From contig JAURWS010000012.1 in NCBI GenBank assembly GCA_030654835.1, positions 62,001 to 126,000 on the forward strand: a DNA stretch of 64,000 nucleotides, given 5' to 3'. Shown piece after piece: positions 17,941 to 25,595 of this stretch. The translations under genes were made by a program, and so were the position numbers. Each line of letters begins with the position of its first letter. The first letter of the stretch is position 1. Below the pieces are notes generated by a model. That model was given only the letters and a program-made list of their open reading frames with translations, was not told where the DNA came from and did not search any database. Origin of the DNA: Gammaproteobacteria bacterium (lineage in GTDB: Bacteria > Pseudomonadota > Gammaproteobacteria > Pseudomonadales > Pseudohongiellaceae).

Positions 17941-19482
17941 ATGGCAATACCGCTAGGTTACAGCGAACTGATATCGCGCTATCAACTGCGAACTTTGCCG
18001 CTATGGCAGATCGCAAAGCTGGACGGCAGCATCAAGGGAAGAGAAATCCGTCAGCAGGGAGGGCAGCGCATCGAGCTGTTCGAGCCCAAATACCAACCAG
18101 AAGACTCATTGGCCGGGCACCTTCAATTTGCATTGCGCTATGAAGGCGTGAACCTCCAGGTCCTGGCACTGCTCTTTGAAGGTACCGGCGCGGAAGACCT
18201 GACCCAGTGGCTCACAACTAATCCCGAGTCGCGCTATGCGCGAATCGCCTGCTTCCTCTACGAGTGGTTAACAGCAAGGGAACTGCCAATGGCAGACCCG
18301 GTGTCGTCCCGTTCGCGTTATGTGCTCGCAGTCGACTCCGAAATACAATGCGTAGGCGCAGACGGCATCAAATCGCAGCGCTTCCGCGTCATCAACAATC
18401 TCCCTGGGCCCCGTGAATTCTGCCCCATGGTGTTTCGAACGGAATTTCTGAAGAAAAAGCAGGACCAAGATCTCAAAAATCTGACGATCGAAACACTGGC
18501 GCGCTACGATCAGGATCTTCTGCGTCGTGCAGCTGCCTACTTGTACATGAAGGAAACTCAGTCGTCCTTCGAAGTGGAGCGCGAGAAACCCACACCCCAG
18601 CGCGCTCAACGCTTTGCCGACTTGTTGCGGCAGGCAGACACCCGCGACGAGCTCAGCGAAGAGAGGCTGGTGGAACTGCAACAAGCAGTCGTCGACCCGA
18701 GATTTCATGAATTCACGTGGCGAACGCAACAGAACTGGGTTGGTAAAGATCTCGGCCACCGCCACCTGATCGACTTTGTTCCAGCGCGTCCCGAGCACCT
18801 GCCCAACCTGATGAATGGATTGCTACGCATGGCGTCCATGTTTCAGTCTCAGGAGCATTTGGCGCAAAAAGGCGCCAAAGAATATGCCCCGTTTGACCCA
18901 GTAGTTGCAGCTGCCGGTATTGCCTTCGGTTTCGTCTTCATTCACCCGTTCATGGATGGCAACGGCCGAATTCATCGTTACTTGATTCACGATGTGCTGG
19001 CCAAAGCCGGCTTCACACCAAGAGGATTGGTCCTGCCAGTATCACCAGTGATACTGGGGAATCTGGATGAATACATCAGTACGCTGGAACAATTCTCACG
19101 CCCTCTGAATCAGATGACCGACTACAATCCCGATGCACCGGAGATACCGGCCACCGGCAATGACTGCGTTTACTTCCAATACCCGGATCTGACGGTCCAA
19201 GTGGAATTCCTGTACACGGCGCTCGAGCGCACAGTAACGCACGATCTGCAAAAGGAAATCGATTTCCTGCTCGGCTTCGACCGGGCCAGCAAAGCATTGA
19301 ACGAACTACTCGACTGGCCTGCACACGACGTGGATATATTCATCCGGGTGGTGCAGGGTAACAACGGAAGACTTTCCAGCAACAAGCGCAAGAGTCATTT
19401 CGCCTGGATGAAGGAAGATGAAATTTTGCAGGCGGAAGTAGCTGTCCGAGAGGCTTTCGCTATGACATATACACATCGGTGA
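17941..19482 (+). CDS. Fic-domain protein (probable AMP/nucleotidyl transferase)
   Basis: A 513-aa protein with an intact Fic motif at residues 335-346, HPFMDGNGRIHR. It contains the catalytic His, the acidic metal ligand and the arginines, so it should transfer AMP or another nucleotide moiety to a target hydroxyl. The first ~100 residues form a conserved-looking domain (LGYSELISRYQLRTLPLWQI), and a helical C-terminal domain follows the Fic core. I do not see a clear (S/T)xxxE(G/N) inhibitory helix; the segment FALRYEG is the closest and lacks the Ser/Thr. The last ~10 residues run into an IS3 remnant on the opposite strand, so the original C-terminus may have been replaced. The promoter lies in or beside the six-site array. 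Confidence 0.88.
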   Translation: MAIPLGYSELISRYQLRTLPLWQIAKLDGSIKGREIRQQGGQRIELFEPKYQPEDSLAGHLQFALRYEGVNLQVLALLFEGTGAEDLTQWLTTNPESRYARIACFLYEWLTARELPMADPVSSRSRYVLAVDSEIQCVGADGIKSQRFRVINNLPGPREFCPMVFRTEFLKKKQDQDLKNLTIETLARYDQDLLRRAAAYLYMKETQSSFEVEREKPTPQRAQRFADLLRQADTRDELSEERLVELQQAVVDPRFHEFTWRTQQNWVGKDLGHRHLIDFVPARPEHLPNLMNGLLRMASMFQSQEHLAQKGAKEYAPFDPVVAAAGIAFGFVFIHPFMDGNGRIHRYLIHDVLAKAGFTPRGLVLPVSPVILGNLDEYISTLEQFSRPLNQMTDYNPDAPEIPATGNDCVYFQYPDLTVQVEFLYTALERTVTHDLQKEIDFLLGFDRASKALNELLDWPAHDVDIFIRVVQGNNGRLSSNKRKSHFAWMKEDEILQAEVAVREAFAMTYTHR

Positions 19483-19786
19483 TATCGGTAACCCATGTGG
19501 TGGCCGGCTCCTGCGCATTGAAATCACGCTCTAGCAGTTTCTCAACATCGGGCGGCGGTAATTCCGGCTTACCACGTTGCCCTCGGTTTCTCTTACGGGG
19601 CCAACCCTGAAGTCCATCGACTGCCATCAAGCGAGCATTGTGGTTCTTGCTGGCAGTTTCACCGTCCTCCATCAGATCTTCATGCATGCGAGGAGCAACT
19701 ACGGCACCCTGGCTATCTGCATGCATCAGCCAAATGCGGCCCAGTAGTCGCTCGTTATCAATTTGCCGGGCACTTGCAGGACATGG
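19460..19786 (-). pseudogene. IS3-family transposase (OrfB) remnant
   Basis: On the - strand, residues reading ERLLGRIWLMHADSQGA, then APRMHEDL, KPELPPPDV and WVTDITDVYMS follow the pattern of IS3-family OrfB. In that family a SPRMHEDL-type helix precedes the DDE core beginning WVTDITY. The frame is open from just below a TAA at 19787 down to a stop at 19457-19459. It therefore lacks both the N-terminus and nearly all of the catalytic DDE domain. Its end overlaps the 3' end of fic by 23 bp. No terminal inverted repeats are recognisable. Confidence 0.7.
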
Positions 19787-20126
19787 TTATTGCGCAATAC
19801 TAGCTCACTGCATGTTCTCTGAAACCCGGCGCTAAGGGCGACTGACTACAGTCGCCCATTGCCTATTACTGCATGCGATTTTGGGAGTCGGGCAAAATAT
19901 GGGCTTCAAGTTCGATGCGCTGCAATCGTCGACCGCTTAGCTCGATCAAGCCCTGATAGCGCTGCTCTCCTGTCGAAGTAAACTCAAACCCATAGCGTCT
20001 GCGTAATTGCAAAGACCCGAAGTCATTACGGTGCGGCCACACCTGTGGTTTAGTATAGGCCAGGAACACCGATATGAAACGCTTGCCAACTCCCATAATA
20101 AATCAAACAAAAAGTTGCAGACTCCT
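19787..20126. other. gap between IS remnant and amidohydrolase gene
   Basis: This 340-bp stretch holds no convincing gene. It probably contains remaining, unrecognisable IS-adjacent DNA and the promoter of the amidohydrolase gene. One short - strand frame (separate entry) is the only candidate coding sequence. Confidence 0.5.
19866..20096 (-). CDS. small open frame, possible gene fragment
   Basis: This 76-residue frame ends EAHILPDSQNRMQ. The segment YGFEFTSTGEQRYQGLIEL alternates like a beta-rich domain, so it may be the C-terminal piece of a lost gene. There is no recognisable family, and no ribosome site supports the start. It lies beside an IS remnant, where fragments are expected. Confidence 0.2.
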   Translation of the reverse strand: MGVGKRFISVFLAYTKPQVWPHRNDFGSLQLRRRYGFEFTSTGEQRYQGLIELSGRRLQRIELEAHILPDSQNRMQ

Positions 20127-21524
20127 ATGAAAAACCTCCTCAAGAATCACTCCATCAAAATAGCCGTGGTGTTGTCTTCGCTTGTGTTCGGCGCCCTCGG
20201 CCAATTGGTCATGGCCCAGAATCAGACTGTCGAGAATATCCTGTTGGAGCATCTGCGCGTGATTGTGGGTGACGGTGCCATACTGAGCGATGCCTCGGTA
20301 TTGTTGCGTGGCGATACGATCGTCGCCGTCGGCCCAACGACCGATATGCAGATTCCTGAAGGCACTCAACGACTGGATCTCAGCGGGAAAACCTTGCTGC
20401 CTGCCTTGATTGATGCACACGCCCATTTGGGCTATGAAGGTTTTAGTAGTTGGGGCGCGCAGAACTACAACCTGGATACTCTTGAAGATCATTTGAATCG
20501 CTATGCTTACTATGGGTTTGGGGCTGTCTTTTCTGCGGGTAGCGATCCAGACGCATTAGCCCTGCAACTACAAAGCTCGCAGGCAAGCGGCGAGATCGGC
20601 GGCGCACGACTGGTGTTTGCTGCAGGCATGGCGCCACCGGGCCAAGGGCCTAACAATCAATTCCTGGTCGAGGCGCTGCAAGTTGAGCGGCAAACGGGCA
20701 ACACCATCTTGCGCGGACTTGGCAGTCCCGACCAAGCTCGAAGTGCAGTTCAAGCCGTCGCGGCACTGCAAATTCCGTTTATCAAGCTGTGGGTTGATGA
20801 TCGTGGCGGTTCTCAGGAGAAATTGCAGCCGGAAATCTATCGGGCGGCAATTGGAGAGGCCAACCGCCTGGGCTTAGCCGCAGTGGTACATCAACAATTC
20901 GCGGGGGATATGCTCGATTTGATTGATGCGGGAACTCGTGGTTTTCTCCATGGCAGATTGGAGGAAGGATTTACAGCCGAGATTGCGACTGCCGCCAGGC
21001 AGCACGATGTCTTCATCGTCCCCAACCTGGGCTTGGCGGAACTGCGCAGAGAAGCGATCGGTGAAGATGAGTTTCTAGCGCAGACCTTGCCAGCAAGCGT
21101 AGCAGAACGCCTCTCAACTTCTACTCAGCGCCAGGCAATGCCAGAGAAAAATTTGCAGCTGGAACAAACCCTGCACAACAGTTTCGAAGCCATGCTGAGT
21201 GCGAATGTGGACGTAGTGCTTGGCACGGATGCTGGCGCTGTTCCCGACCATCCCTTTGGTTATACAGGGCATCGAGAACTCGAAATTTTTGTCAGACACG
21301 GCATGAGCACAGCACAGGCTATTTCCGCAGCAACCAGTGTCGCTGCCAGAGTGCTGGGCTTGAAAAATTCAGGACAAGTTAAACCAGGATTCCGCGCTGA
21401 CCTGTTGATACTCGATGCAAACCCTCTGGATGACATCCGCAATACGCGGAAGATTCACCAGGTGTATCTGAACGGCAAGTTGCTCAATCGCGAGGCGTTG
21501 GCTGCAGCTTTTACTGCGGAATAA
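20127..21524 (+). CDS. exported amidohydrolase family protein
   Basis: A 465-aa metal-dependent hydrolase related to imidazolonepropionase and dipeptidase-like amidohydrolases. A signal peptide spans residues 1-30 (ending VMA). The metal-binding HxH is His98/His100 (DAHAHLG). A lysine follows in FIKLWVDD, a histidine in VVHQQFAG and the late aspartate in GTDAGAVPDH. The C-terminal beta domain ends in RADLLILDANPL and VYLNGKLL. Substrate unknown; periplasmic action is expected. I chose the ATG at 20127 over an open upstream extension because the signal peptide starts there. The alpha/beta hydrolase gene follows 50 bp downstream and may be co-transcribed. Confidence 0.83.
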   Translation: MKNLLKNHSIKIAVVLSSLVFGALGQLVMAQNQTVENILLEHLRVIVGDGAILSDASVLLRGDTIVAVGPTTDMQIPEGTQRLDLSGKTLLPALIDAHAHLGYEGFSSWGAQNYNLDTLEDHLNRYAYYGFGAVFSAGSDPDALALQLQSSQASGEIGGARLVFAAGMAPPGQGPNNQFLVEALQVERQTGNTILRGLGSPDQARSAVQAVAALQIPFIKLWVDDRGGSQEKLQPEIYRAAIGEANRLGLAAVVHQQFAGDMLDLIDAGTRGFLHGRLEEGFTAEIATAARQHDVFIVPNLGLAELRREAIGEDEFLAQTLPASVAERLSTSTQRQAMPEKNLQLEQTLHNSFEAMLSANVDVVLGTDAGAVPDHPFGYTGHRELEIFVRHGMSTAQAISAATSVAARVLGLKNSGQVKPGFRADLLILDANPLDDIRNTRKIHQVYLNGKLLNREALAAAFTAE

Positions 21525-21574
21525 AATGCCAAATGAAAGTATCAATACAGGCATAACGAGTACGGATAAAGAAA

Positions 21575-22459
21575 ATGACCTCATCTACGATCGAGCAAAA
21601 AATTCGCGCACGCCTGCCCATAATCCGCATGATGCAGGTCTACATGCCATTGACGCTTATGCATTGGCTCGTCAAAAAGGGCGTGGAAACGCTTCAACTG
21701 CCCGCAGACATCTCGCGTCGCAGCGTAAATGCTGATGGTGTCGCGTGTGACTGGCTGCTTCCGGAAGGGGCATCGTCGGATCGAGTACTGCTCTATTTCC
21801 ATGGCGGCGGTTTTGTGATTCCGCAAACACCTAATCATCTGCTTTTAGGTGCCTATCTCGCACGTGAATCAGGTTTGCAAACGCTGATGGTGGATTATCG
21901 AGTTGCGCCACGCCATCCGTTTCCAGCACCACTTGATGACTGCGTAACAGCGTATCGATGGCTGCTGCAGCAGGGTTATGCTGCCAGGAATATCGTCATG
22001 GCTGGCGATTCGGCGGGGGGCAATCTCACATTGACGACATTGATGAAACTGCGCGACAGCGGGGATGCAATGCCTGCTGCCGTGGCCTGTCTCTCACCCA
22101 CGGGTGATCTCACAGCACGCGAGCCAGCTGCTGATGCTACCCACGACACACTTCTGCATCCCAAGGCACGCAAGTTCTATCGGGAGTCCTATGTGGGACA
22201 CAGTGATCCTCACAACCCTCTTATTTCGCCACTATACGGTGACTGGCACGGCTTACCTCCGCTGTTGATTCATGCTGGGGAGGAGGAAGTACTGAAAGAC
22301 GATGCCATCCGGATTCGAGACTGCGCTAGCGCCGCAGGCATCGAAGTCAATCTGGAGATCTATGAAAAAATGTGGCATGTCTGGCAGATAAATCTGGAGC
22401 TGCCACAGTCGATCGATTCTTTGAATAAGATCGCCGCGTTTCTAAAATCACACTGCTGA
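21575..22459 (+). CDS. alpha/beta hydrolase (HSL-like esterase/lipase)
   Basis: A 294-aa esterase of the hormone-sensitive-lipase type (alpha/beta hydrolase fold-3). The oxyanion-hole motif HGGG is at residues 76-79, the nucleophile elbow GDSAG at 144-148 (Ser146), an aspartate lies in EVLKDDAIRI and the catalytic histidine in KMWHVW near the C-terminus, so the triad is complete. No signal peptide is seen. It likely hydrolyses short acyl esters; the natural substrate is unknown. The upstream amidohydrolase on the same strand suggests a small catabolic pair. The ribosome site is weak (AAAGAAA). Confidence 0.85.
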   Translation: MTSSTIEQKIRARLPIIRMMQVYMPLTLMHWLVKKGVETLQLPADISRRSVNADGVACDWLLPEGASSDRVLLYFHGGGFVIPQTPNHLLLGAYLARESGLQTLMVDYRVAPRHPFPAPLDDCVTAYRWLLQQGYAARNIVMAGDSAGGNLTLTTLMKLRDSGDAMPAAVACLSPTGDLTAREPAADATHDTLLHPKARKFYRESYVGHSDPHNPLISPLYGDWHGLPPLLIHAGEEEVLKDDAIRIRDCASAAGIEVNLEIYEKMWHVWQINLELPQSIDSLNKIAAFLKSHC

Positions 22460-22634
22460 AATGGGGGTAGAACCCGGTTCTTGTTTAATAAATGCAGAGA
22501 TTGGGAATGCCTGGCGATACTAATTTCTATAGGTAGGAAATATCTATGATGGTGTTTATTTTGGTGCTTTTGTAAATTCCGCTGTAACTATATGTAATTA
22601 AAGGGTATTTTTTGCCATGGCAGGATTGTTTACA

Positions 22635-22684
22635 GTCTCGTCTCGTCTCAGACTCCAGTCTCCAGACTCCAGACTCCAGTCTCC
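22635..22684. repeat. short tandem repeats (GTCTC x3, then AGWCTCC x5)
   Basis: Three GTCTC units (22635-22649) are followed by five 7-bp units AGACTCC or AGTCTCC (22650-22684). They lie in a 280-bp non-coding gap between the esterase gene and the hsdR-like fragment. No other structure is evident in that gap. Confidence 0.85.
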
Positions 22685-22739
22685 AGCAATGCGTCGGCAC
22701 GTTTCTGCGGAAACGTTTTTCTGAATCTACCCATAGGCC

Positions 22740-23030
22740 TTGGCAGAGGTGACTGACGAAAACAAACTCACGTTTGCAACAGGCATTGCCACGCGCTTGA
22801 GTCAGGATGAGGAAGTGATGGCACAGGTTAGCAGCCATACACCCGATCAGGTGATGCACGGCATTTATCCGAAGCGCGTTGTGAATGCTGTGCTCGATGC
22901 GATGACGGAACAGGAAAAGATGTCACTGGAAGTGTTGGACAGTGAGGAGAAGACGCGCGCGTTTGCACTGCTGATTTTGAAGATGCTGACGGGTGGGTTT
23001 GGGGAAGTGATGCAAGCGCGACAGGAGTGA
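22740..23030 (+). pseudogene. probable C-terminal remnant of a type I restriction HsdR gene
   Basis: A 96-residue frame with a stop codon just upstream and only a TTG as possible start. Its helical content (ATRLSQDEEVMAQV, then TPDQVMHGIYPKRVVNAVLD) resembles the C-terminal helical domain of HsdR subunits, which binds the methylase core. No hsdM, hsdS or helicase part is present, so it would be a leftover. The assignment rests on pattern memory and could be wrong; an independent small gene is the alternative. Confidence 0.35.
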
Positions 23031-23049
23031 ACTTCTCGTTGCTGGAGAT

Positions 23050-23457
23050 TTAAATTTTTATCTGTTCAAACTTGCCTGGTTTAGTAAATCGCCAAGGCAC
23101 GCGGAACGCCGCTCCACCACTTATTTGCTCTGCTTGCCGGATTATCGCCGGCCACCATCGCACAAGGTTGTGAGCCTTGGACCAGTACTGTTCCTTGGAC
23201 CACTGTTTGGCCAAACAGAAAATTGGCAGTCCACATTCCCTGAAGGCCTTTTTCTCCAGATTGCCTTTACGGAAATGATCCTGCGAGATTACGACCCAGT
23301 CGCCTTCTGTTTGTAATGCACCGATCCAATCTATATCACTGGTATTCGCAGCGAATTTCTCTCTAAGCGGGAGTACTTGATGGCCGTCCTTCTCAGACAA
23401 TGCGTGCAGTGCCCGCGCAAATGGGGGTGGCAGATTATTGTCTACGAGGAACTTCAC
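23050..23457 (-). CDS. DUF5615 PIN-like protein, probable toxin nuclease
   Basis: A 135-aa protein beginning MKFLVDNNLPPPFARALHAL, the hallmark N-terminus of PIN-like DUF5615 proteins. Conserved acidic residues follow (TSDIDWIGALQ, then VVISQDHF), consistent with a metal-dependent RNase. It overlaps the preceding DUF433 gene by 4 bp, the order in which DUF433/DUF5615 toxin-antitoxin pairs usually occur. The length is normal to slightly long, with a ~25-residue C-terminal extension. Confidence 0.75.
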   Translation of the reverse strand: MKFLVDNNLPPPFARALHALSEKDGHQVLPLREKFAANTSDIDWIGALQTEGDWVVISQDHFRKGNLEKKAFRECGLPIFCLAKQWSKEQYWSKAHNLVRWWPAIIRQAEQISGGAAFRVPWRFTKPGKFEQIKI

Positions 23458-24188
23458 GCAGCGTTACCAAGTTCAAATTCTATGGCTGCCTTTACTGCTT
23501 GAACCGTTACTTCAAACAACTGTGCGACTCTCTTGCTGTCCATCTCTTCGGCTTTGTAGGCCATGAAAAGTGCTTCAGTGTCCACGCCAGTTTCCGCTAA
23601 TGACGGTTTGCCAAAATTTCGTGTCGGGTCCAGCACTACGCCCTTCTTTCGACCCATTGGATACCAGCGCAAGGCTGCACCTTCTGCGGTGTAATCAATG
23701 CCTTCGTATAACGCCGGGCCGATGACTTGTTTGAACGCATATTGGCGCTTTACCAAATCCAACAAACTCTCGTCACCGGTCTCCTGATGGATAGTTGCGA
23801 AGATGCTGCGTCCGTCAGTTTGAAATCGTCGGCAGGTAAATGGATAAGTCTGATTGAATTGTTCACGAGAATGTTCAGACGCACGCCGGATAGTCTGCAA
23901 ACTGACACCATGTTTGCGAAATGCGGCGACAAAACGGATCTCAAGAAGGTCATTGAAGCTCAGAGCCTTCTCGTCCTCTTCAGCCAGCTCGGCACGCCAC
24001 AAACCAGGGTGCGTGGATCCCTTCACGTTGTATCCGAAGAGCCAGCGATTTATATCAGCTGCACGAATGCCGGTATAAGCCGCGACATCGCCGATGGTGT
24101 AGATGCCAACGCCGAGTAAATTGGAAAGAGTGTTGGAGTTTCCGCTCACGGATGCTGTTCTCTTCAAAGTGGTCGCGAGTGAGTTCAT
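23454..24188 (-). CDS. DUF433 protein with N-terminal MerR-like helix-turn-helix, probable antitoxin
   Basis: A 244-aa protein. Residues ~28-55 (YTIGDVAAYTGIRAADINRW) resemble a MerR/excisionase-type winged helix. A central region (LSFNDLLEIRFVAAFRKHGV) follows. The C-terminal DUF433 domain has the phrase DPTRNFGKPSLAETGVDTEA, then a second helix-turn-helix-like segment (SKRVAQLFEVTVQAVKAAIEFE). DUF433 proteins are known antitoxin partners of PIN-like DUF5615 toxins; the gene overlaps its partner by 4 bp. It probably represses its own promoter. Many DUF433 proteins are under 100 aa, so this is the long form. Confidence 0.75.
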   Translation of the reverse strand: MNSLATTLKRTASVSGNSNTLSNLLGVGIYTIGDVAAYTGIRAADINRWLFGYNVKGSTHPGLWRAELAEEDEKALSFNDLLEIRFVAAFRKHGVSLQTIRRASEHSREQFNQTYPFTCRRFQTDGRSIFATIHQETGDESLLDLVKRQYAFKQVIGPALYEGIDYTAEGAALRWYPMGRKKGVVLDPTRNFGKPSLAETGVDTEALFMAYKAEEMDSKRVAQLFEVTVQAVKAAIEFELGNAA

Positions 24189-24260
24189 TGTTACGATAAC
24201 TTCATGCGCTACACAAGGTTTAGCACTAGCTTCTCAGAACTTCAAGTTGCTCAATGAAAT

Positions 24261-24337
24261 TGGTGCCCCGGGCAGGATTTGAACCTGCGACCTGTCCCTT
24301 AGGAGGGGACCGCGCTATCCAGCTGTGCCACCGGAGC
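24261..24337 (-). tRNA. tRNA-Arg (anticodon CCT)
   Basis: A full cloverleaf can be folded. The acceptor stem pairs GCTCCGG with CCGGGGC, the anticodon stem pairs GTCCC with GGGAC around loop CTCCTAA (anticodon CCT), and the T arm is GCAGG-TTCAAAT-CCTGC. CCA is encoded. The D stem has one mismatch. Reading is on the - strand. It lies beside an accessory region and could act as an integration target, but no duplicated tRNA end is seen. Confidence 0.95.
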
Positions 24338-24421
24338 ATGGGTGGAGGTACTGCGAAAAGTCTGGCTGTCTGGACAGGGCGCGGAGTATAGCACGGCAAA
24401 TTGGGTGGGGAGGAGGGGAGT

Positions 24422-24488
24422 TGTGGGAGCGGGCCTGCCCGCGATTAACCTCTGTACGCGTTCGATCGCGGGCAGGCCCGCTCCCACA
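24422..24488. repeat. REP-like palindrome
   Basis: A perfect 24-bp inverted repeat (TGTGGGAGCGGGCCTGCCCG at the left arm start, arms 24422-24445 and 24465-24488) surrounds a 19-bp loop. Each arm is itself a partial hairpin (GCGGGC...GCCCGC). The arm sequence closely matches the REP elements known from Pseudomonas species. It sits between the tRNA and the AP2-like gene. Confidence 0.85.
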
Positions 24489-24525
24489 GGGTTAGGTCAA
24501 AGAGTTAAGGTTTTACAGGTCAGGG

Positions 24526-24963
24526 TCAGGCGCTGATCTTGTTGTTTTCCACTTCGGCGCGGCGGCGCTGGATGGCCATGGTGCGGGCCTTCTTGTCGCC
24601 GTACTTGTTGATGGAGAAATAGGCATTGCGCTGGCGGCGCACGCCGTCGGTGTTTTCCTGCCAGGTGGCGACCCAGGCGTGATCGCTCTCGGAGTAGCTG
24701 ACGCCGATTTCACCGGAGGAATTCAAGGGGGAGACTTTGCGCGGGCTGAATTTGGTGAAAGGCCAGTTTTCGCCGTAGATCTTCTTGCCTTCTTCGTCGC
24801 GCTTTTTCATCGCGGCCTTGATGGCCTTGTCCTTGCCGCCATATTTCTTGAAGGGGAAGGATTCCTGGAAGCTTTTGTTGTCGTATTTGATACGCACCCA
24901 GGCGCAATTGGTGCCGCGGGACTCAATGATGCTGATGTGATGAAGCGGATCCAGTTTCTTCAC
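24526..24963 (-). CDS. AP2-like domain protein
   Basis: A 145-aa basic protein with two related segments. The first is WVRIKYDNKSFQESFPFKKY, then GGKDKAIKAAMKKRDE. The second is IGVSYSESDHAWVATWQEN, then YFSINKYGDKKARTMAIQRR. This three-strand-plus-helix pattern is typical of bacterial and phage AP2-like DNA-binding domains. There is no nuclease domain. The role is unknown; DNA binding is inferred from the fold pattern. It stands alone, with the REP-like palindrome just after its stop codon. Confidence 0.6.
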   Translation of the reverse strand: MKKLDPLHHISIIESRGTNCAWVRIKYDNKSFQESFPFKKYGGKDKAIKAAMKKRDEEGKKIYGENWPFTKFSPRKVSPLNSSGEIGVSYSESDHAWVATWQENTDGVRRQRNAYFSINKYGDKKARTMAIQRRRAEVENNKISA

Positions 24964-25045
24964 AAAACTCTCTCCTTGGATTCAAAGTCACGATTAACGT
25001 ATTGGTGCCGTACTCACTCTTGCAGTTCAGTCTTGTAACCCAGGC

Positions 25046-25285
25046 CTACAGGCGCTCGCCCATGTGACAGGCCATATGTTGAATCACGCCCGGTTTCTGA
25101 CAGGCGATCTTCGCAATCTTGTATTCGTAATCTTTCGCTGCCGGGTCCAGGCCTACCGCTTCGCCTATGGCCGCACTCATGTCAGCCTCAGCAGCCTGCC
25201 GGGTTAGATAAGGCCCGGAGATGTTCACCTGCAACGTCGGTTCATTGGGCGCCGTAGCGACAATGTAAAAATTTTCTGCGTTCAT
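25046..25285 (-). CDS. small conserved-looking protein of unknown function
   Basis: A 79-aa soluble protein (MNAENFYIVATAPNEPTLQV onward, ending QHMACHMGERL). It has two beta-like segments and a helix with Ala-rich GEAVGLDPAAKDYEYKI. I do not recognise a family. Coding is supported by a clean frame and the absence of a better overlapping frame. It sits between the AP2-like gene and the arsenosugar operon, on the opposite strand. Confidence 0.45.
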   Translation of the reverse strand: MNAENFYIVATAPNEPTLQVNISGPYLTRQAAEADMSAAIGEAVGLDPAAKDYEYKIAKIACQKPGVIQHMACHMGERL

Positions 25286-25595
25286 TGCTTCTAATGTGCT
25301 GATCGCGACGGGGTTCAGGGCTTGTGCCGTCGGGTGTGGCAGTCTCCATATGAGAGGCCACGGGATCAGTTGCTTTCTCCTTCGAAATTGAGAACGGGAA
25401 TGTGCCTGTTTTCTTCCCCGCTTGTCCCGAAATATCTCCTTGACATGGCCTGCATTATCCTGCTTTCAACTGGATGTTGATAGCCCTAAATAGGGAAGAA
25501 AGCACCGGAAGCTGTAATTTAGTGGGCGCTGGCATAAAATCGGCGCCGTGCAGGTCTTTTTGGCAGATATCCATTTCTTCATTTGCGAGTGCTTC
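25286..25595. other. divergent intergenic region before arsS
   Basis: This 310-bp region holds no gene. It contains a TTGACA at about 25440 without a matching -10, a short palindrome CCCTAAATAGGG near 25485 and GGGCGCTGGCATAAAATCGG just before the arsS start region. It probably carries the operon promoter, but I cannot define it. Confidence 0.4.

Noticed and set aside
24261-24337. tRNA-Arg as an island attachment site
   Set aside because: No duplicated tRNA 3' end and no integrase gene were seen in the window.
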